This document shows positions 1 to 10,052 of a stretch of 55,135 nucleotides of DNA, piece by piece (positions within the stretch are counted from its first letter, which is position 1; the number at the start of each line of letters is the position of its first letter). Position numbers and translations under genes: made by a program. The notes under the pieces were generated by a model that was not told where the DNA came from, ran no database searches, and saw only the letters and a list, made by a program, of their open reading frames with translations. Source of the DNA: Meiothermus sp. Pnk-1 (GTDB taxonomy: Bacteria; Deinococcota; Deinococci; Deinococcales; Thermaceae); contig NZ_QKOB01000006.1 in NCBI RefSeq assembly GCF_003226535.1, forward strand, positions 1 to 55,135. The letters are read 5' to 3'.

Positions 1-110
1 CCCCCGCGTTTAGCGTCTGGCGTTTTGCGTATTGCGTACGACGTAGGACGTATACCAACATACCAACCCCACCCCAGCCCTCCCCCGCTAGGGGAGGGGG
101 TACTCCGCGT
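1..110 (+). repeat. Dispersed intergenic repeat, copy 1
   Basis: Non-coding stretch built from variations on GCGTNTGGCGTACGGCGT-like words followed by a palindrome (CCCTCCCCC-GCTA-GGGGAGGG, about 79-99). Bases 1-22 are the exact reverse complement of 27284-27305, and the order of blocks (GCGTTTAGCGTCTGGCG, then GACGTATACC, then the CTCCCC/GGGGAG palindrome) is the same in both copies. It may continue beyond the window edge. Confidence 0.75.
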
Positions 111-117
111 CTTGCGT

Positions 118-152
118 TTGGCGTACGGCGTTTTGCGGATTAGCATATCCCC
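118..152 (+). promoter_or_regulatory. Promoter of the decarboxylase gene, leaderless type
   Basis: TTGGCG at 118-123, a 17-bp spacer and TAGCAT at 141-146. The ATG at 153 follows the -10 box by 6 nt, so transcription would start at or next to the start codon; no Shine-Dalgarno sequence is seen. The -35 box lies in repeat-derived sequence. Confidence 0.55.
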
Positions 153-1580
153 ATGACCCCCGAAGAGTTCAAACGCATCGGCTACCGGCTCATCGACTGG
201 ATCGCCGAATACCGGCAGCGGGCCCGAGAATTGCCGGTGATGCCTCAGGTCGAGCCGGGGTTTCTGCGCTCGCAGCTTCCCGACGCCCCGCCCCGGCAGG
301 CGGTGGGATTGGAGGGCATCACCCAGGAGCTGGAAAAGCTCGTCCCCGGCCTGATGGGCTGGCAGAGCCCCAACTTCTTCGGCTACTTCCCCTCTAACGC
401 GCCGCTGCACTCGATCCTGGCCGACATGGTGGCAACCGGGCTGGGGCAGATCGGGCTTTCCTGGCAGGCCGCCCCGGCCCTCACCGAGCTCGAGGAGGTC
501 ATGACCGACTGGCTGCGGCAGATGCTGGGCCTGCCCCCCGGGTTCGAGGGCGTGATCCAGGACACCGCCTCCACGGGAACGCTGGTGGCGATGCTCACCG
601 CGCGGGAGCGCTCCACCGCGCACTCGCAGGCCAGGGGTGGGCTTCAGGCCGAGGAGAAGCCGCTGGTGGCCTACGTTTCCGACCAGGCCCACTCCTCGGT
701 GCCCAAGGCGGTGCTCTTGGCCGGGTTCGGGCGCGACAACCTGCGGCTCATCGAGACCGACGAGGCCCACGCCATGCGCTTGGATCTGCTCGAGGCGGCC
801 ATCGAGCGCGACCTGGCCGAAGGCCGCCGGCCCTGCGTGGTCGTGGCGGCGGTGGGCACCACCACCAGCACCGCCATCGACCCGGTGCGCCCCATCGCCC
901 TTCTGGCCCGGAAATACGGGCTGTGGCTGCACGTGGATGCGGCCATGGCAGGCTCGGCCATGATCCTGCCGGAGTGCCGCTGGATGTGGGAAGGCATCGA
1001 GCACGCCGACTCCATCGTGCTCAACCCCCACAAGTGGCTGGGCGCGGCGTTCGACTGCTCGCTGTACTACGTGCGCGACCCCGAGCACCTGGTGCGGGTG
1101 ATGTCTACCAACCCCTCCTATTTGCAGACCGCCGCCGACGGGAGGGCTAAGAACTACCGCGACTGGGGCATCCCGCTGGGGCGGCGCTTCCGGGCGCTCA
1201 AGCTGTGGTTCGCCCTGCTGGCCGAGGGGGTCGAGGGCTTGCAGGCGCGGCTGCGGCGCGACCTCGAGAACGCCCGCTGGCTCGAGGCCCAGGTGCGCCA
1301 GGCCCCCGGCTGGAAGCTGCTCGCACCGGTGCCCTTGCAGACCGTCTGCGTCCGCTACGAGCCCGAGGGCCTTGGCCCGGAAGAACTCGACCGTCACACC
1401 CTGGACTGGGTGGGCCGGGTCAACCGCTCCGGCAGGGCCTACCTGACGCCCGCCATCCTCAAGGGCCGCTGGATGGTGCGTGTCTCCATCGGAGCCGAGC
1501 TCACCGAACGCCGCCACGTCGAGGCGCTTTGGGCCCTGATGCGACAGGAAGCCGAGAAGGTGCGGCTTGAACGCTCCTGA
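153..1580 (+). CDS. Pyridoxal-dependent (aromatic-L-amino-acid type) decarboxylase
   Basis: 475-residue group II PLP decarboxylase, close to the usual 470-490 residues. The motif NPHKWLGAAFDCS (from nt 1023) carries the lysine that binds PLP, DAAMAGSAMI is the cofactor-proximal Asp segment, and TASTGTLVA is a phosphate-binding segment. Such enzymes remove the alpha-carboxyl group of an aromatic amino acid (Trp, Phe, Tyr or DOPA) to give the amine; the substrate cannot be read from the sequence. The start at 153 is supported by the -10 box 6 nt upstream. The following methyltransferase overlaps its end. Cytosolic. Confidence 0.88.
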   Translation: MTPEEFKRIGYRLIDWIAEYRQRARELPVMPQVEPGFLRSQLPDAPPRQAVGLEGITQELEKLVPGLMGWQSPNFFGYFPSNAPLHSILADMVATGLGQIGLSWQAAPALTELEEVMTDWLRQMLGLPPGFEGVIQDTASTGTLVAMLTARERSTAHSQARGGLQAEEKPLVAYVSDQAHSSVPKAVLLAGFGRDNLRLIETDEAHAMRLDLLEAAIERDLAEGRRPCVVVAAVGTTTSTAIDPVRPIALLARKYGLWLHVDAAMAGSAMILPECRWMWEGIEHADSIVLNPHKWLGAAFDCSLYYVRDPEHLVRVMSTNPSYLQTAADGRAKNYRDWGIPLGRRFRALKLWFALLAEGVEGLQARLRRDLENARWLEAQVRQAPGWKLLAPVPLQTVCVRYEPEGLGPEELDRHTLDWVGRVNRSGRAYLTPAILKGRWMVRVSIGAELTERRHVEALWALMRQEAEKVRLERS

Positions 1581-2259
1581 ACCCATGCCCTTCGAGCGCC
1601 TGGAAACCGCCGACGGATCGCCCACCGTGGTGCACCCCGTGTTCAAGGAAGCCTATAGCTCGGTGCATGGGGCGCTGATGCAGGCCAGAAAGCTCTACCT
1701 CGAGCTCACCCACACCCACCTCGAGCCCAGGCCCAGGGTGCTCGAGGTCGGCTTTGGCCTGGGGGTCAACTTCCGGGTCACGCTGGAGAGCGCCCTGAGC
1801 CGGGGGGTGCGGCTGGAGTACCTGGGCTACGAGTTCGCGCCGCTGGAGCGATCCCTGCTGGGGTCGGTGGAGGTGCCCCTCGGCGAGGCGGCGCGGGAGG
1901 TTTGGGAGGAGGTGCTAAAGCGCTGGCCCGCTGAGCCCCTGCGGCTACTGGGCGAATGGGGCAGCTTGGAAATCCGCTTCGAGGACGTGGTAAAAGCCCG
2001 GCTCCCGCGAGATTGGGCCACGGCGATCTACCTCGACCCCTTCAGCCCCGCGGTCAACCCCGAGCCCTGGAGCCTCGAGGTCATGCGCAAGCTGCACCGG
2101 GCTGCCCGGCCGGGGGCTTGGCTGGCGACCTACTCGGTCGCGGGTTCGGTTCGCCGGAATCTCACCCAGGCGGGCTTTGCGGTTGAGCGGGTCCCGGGGA
2201 TGGGGAAGAGGGCCTGGCTGAGGGCTTGCCGTAGCGCTGGAGGAGCTCCTCGCGGGTGA
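1567..2259 (+). CDS. mnmD: MnmD/MnmC-like tRNA (5-methylaminomethyl-2-thiouridine) methyltransferase
   Basis: About 230 residues matching the methyltransferase domain of MnmC without the oxidase half. It has the SAM-binding glycine motif VLEVGFGLGVNF (residues about 58-69) and the family signature YLDPFSPAVNPEPWS (about 157-171). Members finish the wobble uridine mnm5U34 in tRNA. Start: TTG 1567, overlapping the upstream stop and preceded by a purine-rich GAGAAGGTG; ATG 1585 is an alternative. The 3' end overlaps the convergent deacetylase gene by 98 bp; the residues after GMGKRAWLRA are an unconserved tail. The family is fairly certain, the exact in vivo step less so. Confidence 0.75.
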   Translation: MNAPEPMPFERLETADGSPTVVHPVFKEAYSSVHGALMQARKLYLELTHTHLEPRPRVLEVGFGLGVNFRVTLESALSRGVRLEYLGYEFAPLERSLLGSVEVPLGEAAREVWEEVLKRWPAEPLRLLGEWGSLEIRFEDVVKARLPRDWATAIYLDPFSPAVNPEPWSLEVMRKLHRAARPGAWLATYSVAGSVRRNLTQAGFAVERVPGMGKRAWLRACRSAGGAPRG

Positions 2260-3355
2260 TGCAGGCTAGCTGCACCAGGGGGAGCCCGCGCCTGGGAAGC
2301 TCGCCCCGGTAAATCCACATGAACCAGATGTTGGCGATCCCCGTGATGAGCAACTGGCTCAGGGGAACCGGGTAGAGCTTGAAGCCGAAGACCTTCAGGG
2401 CCACAGCAGCGTAGCTGATGCCGTAGATCAGCCGGATGTCGGGCTCGTTCTCCAGCTTCTGCGCCAGAAGCTGGAAGCCGTGACGGGTTTGCCGCAGGAG
2501 GGTCATGGAAGGAAGGGCCGAACTCCTCACCGAGTCGAGGTGGACCTCGTAGGCTTTCACGCCGGGCTGGGCTTCGGGGACAGGGGGGCCGGGGAAGCGG
2601 GTCGGCCCTACAGAGAGGAGGTCGAAAGCCTCCAGGCCCAGCCGCTCGACCTGGTTTTTCTTGAAGTAGCGCTCGTGGTAGCCCTGAAAAGCCCGCTGTA
2701 GGCCCTGGCGCACACCCAGGGGCTTTAGCTCCATCTCGTCCATGCGCACCGGTTGGTAGCCCAGCTCGAGCAGCCGGGGCAGGGTGAGCTCGAGGATGTT
2801 CGCCGTGACGGGATAGCGGTCGTGAAGCAGCAGGATCGAACCCGGCTTGCACCACAGGATCAGGTATTCGGCCAGCTCCTCGGCGGGCCTGTCCGTCCAA
2901 TCCTTGGACTCCAGGTCCCACAAGGCCACCTTTTTCCCCAGGAGCCGAGCCAAGAGCCGGGTGAAGGGAGAGTGGGCCCCGAAGGGAGGGCGGTAGAGCT
3001 TTCCTTCTACCCGCCGGATATGCTCGGCTTCCTGCCAAGGCCACATCAGGAAAGCCTGGCGGTGCCAGTAGCCGTGCGATTCCACCTGATGGCCGTCGGC
3101 CCGCAGGGCTTCCAGCAGCTCAGGGTGCTTCTCCGCCTGGGTGCCGGTGACGAAGAAGGTGGCCTTGACTCCGTAGCGGCGCAGCAGCTCGAGCAGGCGA
3201 GGGGTGTGCTCGCTGGGCCCATCGTCGAAGGTGAGGGCGATTTTGGGGCTCGAGCGCAGCCCCCAGGCATACGCCCCGATTCCCATCCAGCGGAAGAGGA
3301 GATCGCAGATTCCGTAGACCAGAGCGATCAGAACAAGCGCTTCAGCGATGATCAA
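2162..3355 (-). CDS. Polysaccharide deacetylase (NodB fold) with an extra C-terminal domain
   Basis: 397 residues. An N-terminal membrane segment (1-25) precedes a carbohydrate-esterase-4/NodB domain (about 38-230) with the expected motifs: TFDDGPSEHT (catalytic and metal Asp), ESHGYWH (metal His), RPPFG, DLESKDW and LLLHDR. It would deacetylate N-acetyl sugars of an extracytoplasmic glycan. The last 170 residues are a separate domain resembling the YkoP-like region fused to some deacetylases (lower confidence), ending in a Pro/Ser-rich tail. The start overlaps the end of the MFS gene by 4 bp, so the two are translationally coupled in a surface-glycan operon. Confidence 0.85.
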   Translation of the reverse strand: MIIAEALVLIALVYGICDLLFRWMGIGAYAWGLRSSPKIALTFDDGPSEHTPRLLELLRRYGVKATFFVTGTQAEKHPELLEALRADGHQVESHGYWHRQAFLMWPWQEAEHIRRVEGKLYRPPFGAHSPFTRLLARLLGKKVALWDLESKDWTDRPAEELAEYLILWCKPGSILLLHDRYPVTANILELTLPRLLELGYQPVRMDEMELKPLGVRQGLQRAFQGYHERYFKKNQVERLGLEAFDLLSVGPTRFPGPPVPEAQPGVKAYEVHLDSVRSSALPSMTLLRQTRHGFQLLAQKLENEPDIRLIYGISYAAVALKVFGFKLYPVPLSQLLITGIANIWFMWIYRGELPRRGLPLVQLACITREELLQRYGKPSARPSSPSPGPAQPQSPPG

Positions 3356-4524
3356 ACTTTCCTCCGGATAGCAAAGATATAAAACACGGCTACGGCGAGA
3401 AAAGCCGCCGCGCTAGCGTAAAAAGGAGCGGTCACCCCCAGCGTGCTCCAAAGGATCCCTCCCACGGAGGGGCCCGCAGCGGTTCCCCAAGCCTCGATCA
3501 TCATCAGGGTTCCCCAGATTGCGGCGCGGTTGTTTTGCGGCAGCACCCGGACTACCAGGGCGTTCCAACTCGGCACGAACAGGGCGAAACCCATCCCCCC
3601 CAAAACCGCGACGGCGAGGAGCTGGAAAAAAGCGAGTTTTTGCGCGATCAGCACCATGGTGGCGCTCATGAGGCAAAGCCCGACGATGAGCGGAGCCTTC
3701 GGCCCCCGGCGATCGGGTATGCGGCCCAGCCAGCCCATAGAGGAGAAAGCCACCGCTCCTCCCAGCAGGATCACCGCGCCAAGCTCGAGGAACCCCAGCT
3801 TGAGTTCGCTGGTGGCGAACTTCTGGATCAGTTGGCTGACGATGGCGGGAGCGAAGGTTTGGCCGAAGGCCGCCGGGATAAAGAGCACGAGCTGCCGCCA
3901 GGGGTAATACTCCTGCTTTGGCAGGGCGATCTTCTCGCGAAAACCTAGCAGCGGTAGGCTCAGCAAGACCACTAGGCTCTGGCCGACCCAAAGGGCGGTA
4001 TAGGCGCTACCGATATCCCGCGGTACCAGAAAGGCCATCAGCAAAAACCCAACCCCTGCCCAAGGCAGGATCAGGGTGGTGGTGTACGCCAGCGCCCGCC
4101 CCTCGCGGCCCGGTCGGGCCAGGCGGCTGGAGAGGGTCATCAGGCCGGGAGAGACCGCGGAGAGGGAAAGCCCCCACAGCAAAGTCAGCCCCCACAGCAT
4201 CCAAGGGGCGCTGATGTGCGGCAACAAAAGCAAGGCCAAAAGCCCGGCGGCCCCAGCCATGAGCGTGGCCACCCCCAGCCCCAGGCGCTGCACCAGGTAG
4301 CCACCCGGTCCTTTGAAGAGGCTTTCAGCCAGAAAATGCGCTGTCCAGGAGGCACCCCATACGGCCGGGCTGAAGCCCAGACTGCTCTTGGAGAAGTTAG
4401 GCAGATAAACCGCAAAGAAGCCGCTCCGCACCGCCTCGATGAGCCCCAGGAGCAGCACAAAACTAAACAGCGGCAACAGCCCGGCGGTTTTCCAGGGCAA
4501 GAGGCGCGCGATTCTGAGCCGCAT
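3352..4524 (-). CDS. Major facilitator superfamily transporter
   Basis: 390 residues, strongly hydrophobic with about 12 predicted membrane helices in two halves separated by a charged loop (REKIALPKQEYYPWRQ), typical of MFS. The stretch LGRIPDRRGPKAP is the loop 8-9 equivalent of the MFS A-motif. The substrate is unknown. It begins directly after the stop codon of the upstream glycosyltransferase (TAG 4525-4527, ATG 4522-4524) and overlaps the deacetylase. Position in a glycan/glycolipid cluster suggests export of a sugar, glycolipid precursor or lipid, which is inference only. Confidence 0.8.
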   Translation of the reverse strand: MRLRIARLLPWKTAGLLPLFSFVLLLGLIEAVRSGFFAVYLPNFSKSSLGFSPAVWGASWTAHFLAESLFKGPGGYLVQRLGLGVATLMAGAAGLLALLLLPHISAPWMLWGLTLLWGLSLSAVSPGLMTLSSRLARPGREGRALAYTTTLILPWAGVGFLLMAFLVPRDIGSAYTALWVGQSLVVLLSLPLLGFREKIALPKQEYYPWRQLVLFIPAAFGQTFAPAIVSQLIQKFATSELKLGFLELGAVILLGGAVAFSSMGWLGRIPDRRGPKAPLIVGLCLMSATMVLIAQKLAFFQLLAVAVLGGMGFALFVPSWNALVVRVLPQNNRAAIWGTLMMIEAWGTAAGPSVGGILWSTLGVTAPFYASAAAFLAVAVFYIFAIRRKV

Positions 4525-5232
4525 CTAACGCTCCCGGTCGGCGTAGTAGTCCTTGCCATAGTTTTCGGGAAGCCCTAGCATGCGCCGCATGATGTTGCTG
4601 AAGTGGGTGCCGAAGAACTTCCAGCGCCCTGCCTTGAGCCGCCTTCCCGAGGTGAGTACCCGTGCGGTGGGCAGGTAGACGATCTTTCCCCGCTGCTTGA
4701 GCTTGAGCATCAAGTGCAGGTCTTCGCCATAGGGAACGTCGTACCCTCCTACCTCGATCGCCACGCTACGCCGCACGGCGTGATTGCCCCCCGCCGTATT
4801 GGGCTGACCCAGCTTGTCGGTAAGGGCGATAAGCAAAGGGTAGCCATAGCGAGAGAACATCCGGTCCAGCCAAGGGGCATCGTAAAACTCAAGCGTTCCG
4901 TAGACCTCGACCACCTCGGGGTCGCGGAAAGCCCGGGCGATGGTGGCGATCCAAGCAGGCTGCACGATGCAATCGGCATCGGTGTTGGCGACCACCTCCC
5001 CGGTGGCGGCCAGGAGTCCGGTTTGCCGAGCGATATGAAGACCTGGGATGGGCTGATCGATCACCTTGACCCCCGGGTAGCTACGGGCAATCTCGGCGGT
5101 ACGATCCTTGCTGCCGTTGTTGACCACGATGATTTCGTGGGGCTTGGTCTTCTGGGCGAGGATGGACTCCAAGCAAGGACCGATATAGTCCTCCTCGTTC
5201 CTCGCCGGAACCACCACGCTGACCGTTACCAT
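4525..5232 (-). CDS. Glycosyltransferase family 2
   Basis: 235-residue GT-A fold enzyme. VSVVVPARNEEDYIGPCLES is the nucleotide-sugar binding start, and ANTDADC (about residues 83-89) carries the DXD motif for metal and NDP-sugar. GGNHAVRRSVAIEVGGYD and the following GEDLHLMLKL correspond to the acceptor/catalytic ED segment. It transfers a sugar from an NDP donor, probably to a lipid or surface glycan at the inner membrane face. A GGAGGG ribosome site lies about 11 nt before the start. Second gene of the four-gene minus cluster. Confidence 0.87.
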   Translation of the reverse strand: MVTVSVVVPARNEEDYIGPCLESILAQKTKPHEIIVVNNGSKDRTAEIARSYPGVKVIDQPIPGLHIARQTGLLAATGEVVANTDADCIVQPAWIATIARAFRDPEVVEVYGTLEFYDAPWLDRMFSRYGYPLLIALTDKLGQPNTAGGNHAVRRSVAIEVGGYDVPYGEDLHLMLKLKQRGKIVYLPTARVLTSGRRLKAGRWKFFGTHFSNIMRRMLGLPENYGKDYYADRER

Positions 5233-5325
5233 AGGGGCAGGCCCTCCGTGGACCTCGTTGGGCAGTAAGTACAGACGCTAAACATTATGACACTCATCGG
5301 GGTACCCTTCTTTCAGCGGCTGGGG

Positions 5326-6522
5326 TTAAGTCTCGGTGCGGGGAAGGCGCGGAAAGGGAAAGATGAGCCGCTGGGGTTCGGCCCGCAGGATCTCGCTGGC
5401 CTCGTCATAGCAGGCTACGATCTCCTCGGCGATGCGGCGGGCGCTGCGCCGGTCGGCGAAGTGGCGGGCAGCCTGGGAGAATTTGCGCCGCTTATCCTCG
5501 TCGCGCAATAGCTCGAGCGCTCGCGCGGCCATCCCTTGTGAGTCCCGGGGAGCGACCAAGTACCCACTCTTGCCCTCCTCCACCCCCTCCAGGGTGCCTC
5601 CTGCCCCCACCGCCACCACCGGTACCCCTACTGCTTGGGCTTCCCAGAGTACCAGCCCCTGGGTTTCGGTCTCGCTGGCGAACAAAAACAACTCGGCCAG
5701 CCGGAAGTACCCCCCCACCTCGCGGTAAGGCACGGCTCCCACCCAGGTGATGTGCTCGAGGATTCCCAGCTCGCGGGCCAACTTTTGTAAAGGCTCCTTT
5801 TCGGGTCCCTCCCCTACGTGGGTGAGGTGGGCGTCACAGCCTTGGCGGATCTGGGCGAAGGCCTCGAGCACCACCTCGAAGCTTTTCTCCTTGCCCAGCC
5901 TTCCCACCGTAAGCAGCCTGCGCTTTCCGGTAGGCCAGGGCGAGGAGGGCTCGGGGGCAGCTGTCAGGATTTCGGTGTCGATCCCGGTGGGGATGACCCG
6001 GATGGGTCGCTCGATGCCGTAGTCCTCGGCCAGGAGCTTGACCGGATGGGTAGGGGCGATCACTACCTCGGCTCGGTTGTAAAACGCCCGCCCCAACCGC
6101 CGCATGATCCCGGTGTATTTGTCTAGCACCGAGAGGCCAGGGATGTAATGGGCATACTTCTCGTAGTTGGTGTGAAAGGTCGAGACATGGGGCAACTCGC
6201 GGCGCCGGGCGATTTGCATCCCCCACAGGCCCATCCCCAGCGGGGTATGGGTGTGGGTGATCTCGAAGTCGGTGGGGAGCTTGCGCGGGCTGGGAAAGGC
6301 CAGCCGGGTCCCCTCGAAGAAGGGATAGGGTATGCTTCTGACCCGCACCACGCCTTCTTCGTGTTCAGGGGCCTGGGGGTCTTGGGGAGCGATCACCCAG
6401 GCCTCGTGTCCCATGCGGCGAAGCTCGCGCAAGAGGAGGTAGACGCTGGTGGCGACCCCGTTAGGGCCGGGCAGATACATGTCGGTGAAGAGGCCTACCC
6501 GATACAAACGCACCGCAACCAT
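5326..6522 (-). CDS. Glycosyltransferase family 4 (GT-B)
   Basis: 398 residues from the ATG at 6522, chosen because the conserved beginning RVGLFTDMYLPGPNGVATS follows at once; an in-frame start at 6621 would add an unlikely 33-residue tail and run through the trp promoter. GT-B features: glycine-rich N-terminal loop, HTHTPLGMG, TVGRLGKEK at the start of the second Rossmann domain, and the retaining E-x7-E motif in ETETQGLVLWE. Relatives make glucosyl-diacylglycerol or surface glycans from UDP-sugars. It shares its 5' region divergently with the trp promoter. Confidence 0.87.
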   Translation of the reverse strand: MVAVRLYRVGLFTDMYLPGPNGVATSVYLLLRELRRMGHEAWVIAPQDPQAPEHEEGVVRVRSIPYPFFEGTRLAFPSPRKLPTDFEITHTHTPLGMGLWGMQIARRRELPHVSTFHTNYEKYAHYIPGLSVLDKYTGIMRRLGRAFYNRAEVVIAPTHPVKLLAEDYGIERPIRVIPTGIDTEILTAAPEPSSPWPTGKRRLLTVGRLGKEKSFEVVLEAFAQIRQGCDAHLTHVGEGPEKEPLQKLARELGILEHITWVGAVPYREVGGYFRLAELFLFASETETQGLVLWEAQAVGVPVVAVGAGGTLEGVEEGKSGYLVAPRDSQGMAARALELLRDEDKRRKFSQAARHFADRRSARRIAEEIVACYDEASEILRAEPQRLIFPFPRLPRTET

Positions 6523-6541
6523 GTTAACACGCCACTCCCGG

Positions 6542-6570
6542 TTGACCCCTATCTTGGGCTGCGCTAGCAT
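6542..6570 (+). promoter_or_regulatory. trp promoter
   Basis: TTGACC at 6542-6547, 17-bp spacer, TAGCAT at 6565-6570. Transcription would begin near 6577, only about 3 nt before the ATG of the Trp-rich leader peptide, so the leader would be translated from a nearly leaderless mRNA. Confidence 0.65.
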
Positions 6571-6579
6571 CGTAAGCAG

Positions 6580-6672
6580 ATGCAACGCCCGCGCACCCCC
6601 CGCAGCTACAAATGGCACCATCAGCGTTGGTGGTGCTGGTTTGCTCGGTTCGATAGGGAAGCACGGACCTGA
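6580..6672 (+). CDS. trpL: Trp-rich leader peptide of the trpBA attenuator
   Basis: A 30-codon frame from ATG 6580 to TGA 6672 in which codons at 6628-6639 read Trp-Trp-Cys-Trp, with a fourth Trp at 6613. Tandem Trp codons just before a terminator hairpin and trpBA are the hallmark of ribosome-mediated attenuation: when charged tRNA-Trp is scarce, the ribosome stalls here. No Shine-Dalgarno is seen; the promoter position supports leaderless initiation. The frame is short, so its reality rests on the Trp cluster, the promoter and the downstream terminator together. Confidence 0.72.
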   Translation: MQRPRTPRSYKWHHQRWWCWFARFDREART

Positions 6673-6699
6673 CCTAGCCTTTTCCCCTATAAGCCGAGC
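6643..6699 (+). promoter_or_regulatory. Candidate alternative stem of the trp attenuator
   Basis: GCTCGG at 6643-6648, just after the Trp codons, can pair with CCGAGC at 6694-6699, which touches the first base of the terminator stem. It would be the antiterminator or pause helix, but its overlap with the terminator is only one base, so its competing role is uncertain. Confidence 0.35.
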
Positions 6700-6728
6700 C
6701 CCCGACCCCAGACGGGGGTTTTGCTTTT
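6699..6728 (+). terminator. trp attenuator: intrinsic terminator before trpB
   Basis: CCCCCG (6699-6704), an 8-nt loop and CGGGGG (6713-6718), followed by TTTTGCTTTT. The helix ends 25 nt before the trpB start and lies between the Trp-rich leader peptide and trpB, as expected for an attenuator. Confidence 0.8.
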
Positions 6729-6743
6729 GCCCGGAGGAATGCC

Positions 6744-8752
<2,009 letters not shown>

Positions 8753-8784
8753 CCGCCGTTCCAAGGGCAGGAGAGGGATGGAAA

Positions 8785-8815
8785 GAGAAGGCGCGCGGGG
8801 CGGCCTTTTTCTCCT
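8785..8815 (+). terminator. Probable terminator after trpBA
   Basis: AAGGC (8788-8792) pairs with GCCTT (8803-8807), followed by a run of T (to 8810). The flanking GAGAA/TTCTC can extend the helix across a small bulge. It sits 33 nt after the trpA stop. Confidence 0.5.
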
Positions 8816-8829
8816 CGACCCTCTTCTGG

Positions 8830-9115
8830 CGGGACAGGTACACCAGAAGGGCTCGGAGGGTGGCCAAGGGCGGGGGCCTCTGCGCCGGTGGGAGTTTGGA
8901 TAGACCGGGCTGGCCCTCCGGTAAACCGTACCCCTTCGTAGACCAGGGCTACAGCGGCGGGCAAGCCGAGCAGGCCACTGCGGCGAAGGCATCGAGCTGT
9001 GGCCTGGATGTAGCGTTTTGCCAAGACCCGCAAGGGAGTTCGCTAGCAGGCTTTCTCGAGTCCTGGATAGCTTATGTTTGGCTAGCAGGAGTGGGGCTAC
9101 CCCAAAACCCTCTGT
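8830..9115 (+). pseudogene. Decayed IS5-family-like transposase remnant
   Basis: The 375-nt gap between trpA and the methyltransferase holds no intact gene. Read on the plus strand, about 8936-9110 gives fragments resembling the end of IS5-type DDE transposases: FVDQGYSGGQAEQA (like a VDQGYKGSRAEAAA segment), then GLDVA, and YVWLAGVG in the place of the FAWLGRYRR motif. The fragments are not joined in one conserved frame and the rest of the protein is missing. I recognise this only by pattern, without an alignment; it may be an old insertion scar. Confidence 0.42.
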
Positions 9116-9187
9116 GAGAGAATCCGTATGAAAGGGGATGAGCCCTATAACGCTCGAGCCCGGCTTCCGCTGGGTAGAATCCATGGT

Positions 9188-10042
9188 GTGAAACGCATCA
9201 TTCTGGCAGAGAACCTCGCTTATCTCCAAACCTTGCCAGACGGTGCTTTTCCCCTTATCTACATCGACCCGCCCTTCAACACCGGGCGGGTTCAGTCGCG
9301 GCGGCGGATCCGGGCTAAATCCGATGTTTGCGGGACTCGAGGTGGGTTTGGGGGTCGCCGCTACCGGGTTGAAGCGCTTCCCTCCCCAGCTTATGCGGAT
9401 TCCTACCAGGATTTCTTGGCTTTCCTCGAGCCCCGCTTGCGAGAGGGGTATCGGGTGCTCGCCCGGAGCGGGTCATTTTTCCTACACCTGGACTACCGCG
9501 AGGTCCACTACGCCAAGGTGCTGATGGATCAGATCTTCGGGCGCGAGTCGTTCATCAACGAGATCATCTGGGCCTATGACTTTGGGGGTAGGCCCAAGAA
9601 CCGCTGGCCCGCCAAACACGACACCATCCTCTGGTACGCCAAGGATCCCCGGCGCTACACCTTCAACTATGCCGAGATCGACCGCGTCCCCTACATGGCC
9701 CCCAACCTCGCCGGGCGGGAGAAGGCCCGGCGCGGCAAGGTTCCCACCGACGTTTGGTGGCAGACCATCGTACCTACCAACTCCAAGGAGAAGACCGGCT
9801 ACCCCACCCAAAAACCCCTAAAGTTGCTCGAGCGCATCATTCGGGTGCACTCCAACCCCGGTGACATCGTGCTGGACTTTTTCGCTGGTTCCGGCACTAC
9901 CGGCGAAGCAGCAGCCCGGCTAGGGCGTGGGTTTGTGCTGGTAGACCACCACCCCCAGGCGGTGCAGATCATGGCCCAGCGGTTGGCTTTTGCCGAGCCG
10001 GAGCTGATTGGATTTACCCCGCCCCCATGCTTCTTGGGGTAA
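9188..10042 (+). CDS. Site-specific DNA methyltransferase (beta-class, orphan)
   Basis: About 284 residues from GTG 9188 (MKRIILAENLAYL); ATG 9128 is an in-frame alternative adding 20 unconserved residues. The catalytic motif IV YIDPPFNTG lies near the N-terminus and the SAM-binding motif I FFAGSGTTGEAA near the C-terminus. This order is that of beta-class amino-methyltransferases (N6-adenine or N4-cytosine). YPTQKPLKLLERII is the usual motif X segment. No restriction endonuclease or specificity subunit is adjacent, so it looks like an orphan enzyme, regulatory or protective. Recognition sequence unknown. Confidence 0.85.
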   Translation: MKRIILAENLAYLQTLPDGAFPLIYIDPPFNTGRVQSRRRIRAKSDVCGTRGGFGGRRYRVEALPSPAYADSYQDFLAFLEPRLREGYRVLARSGSFFLHLDYREVHYAKVLMDQIFGRESFINEIIWAYDFGGRPKNRWPAKHDTILWYAKDPRRYTFNYAEIDRVPYMAPNLAGREKARRGKVPTDVWWQTIVPTNSKEKTGYPTQKPLKLLERIIRVHSNPGDIVLDFFAGSGTTGEAAARLGRGFVLVDHHPQAVQIMAQRLAFAEPELIGFTPPPCFLG

Positions 10043-10052
10043 ATTGGCGGAG

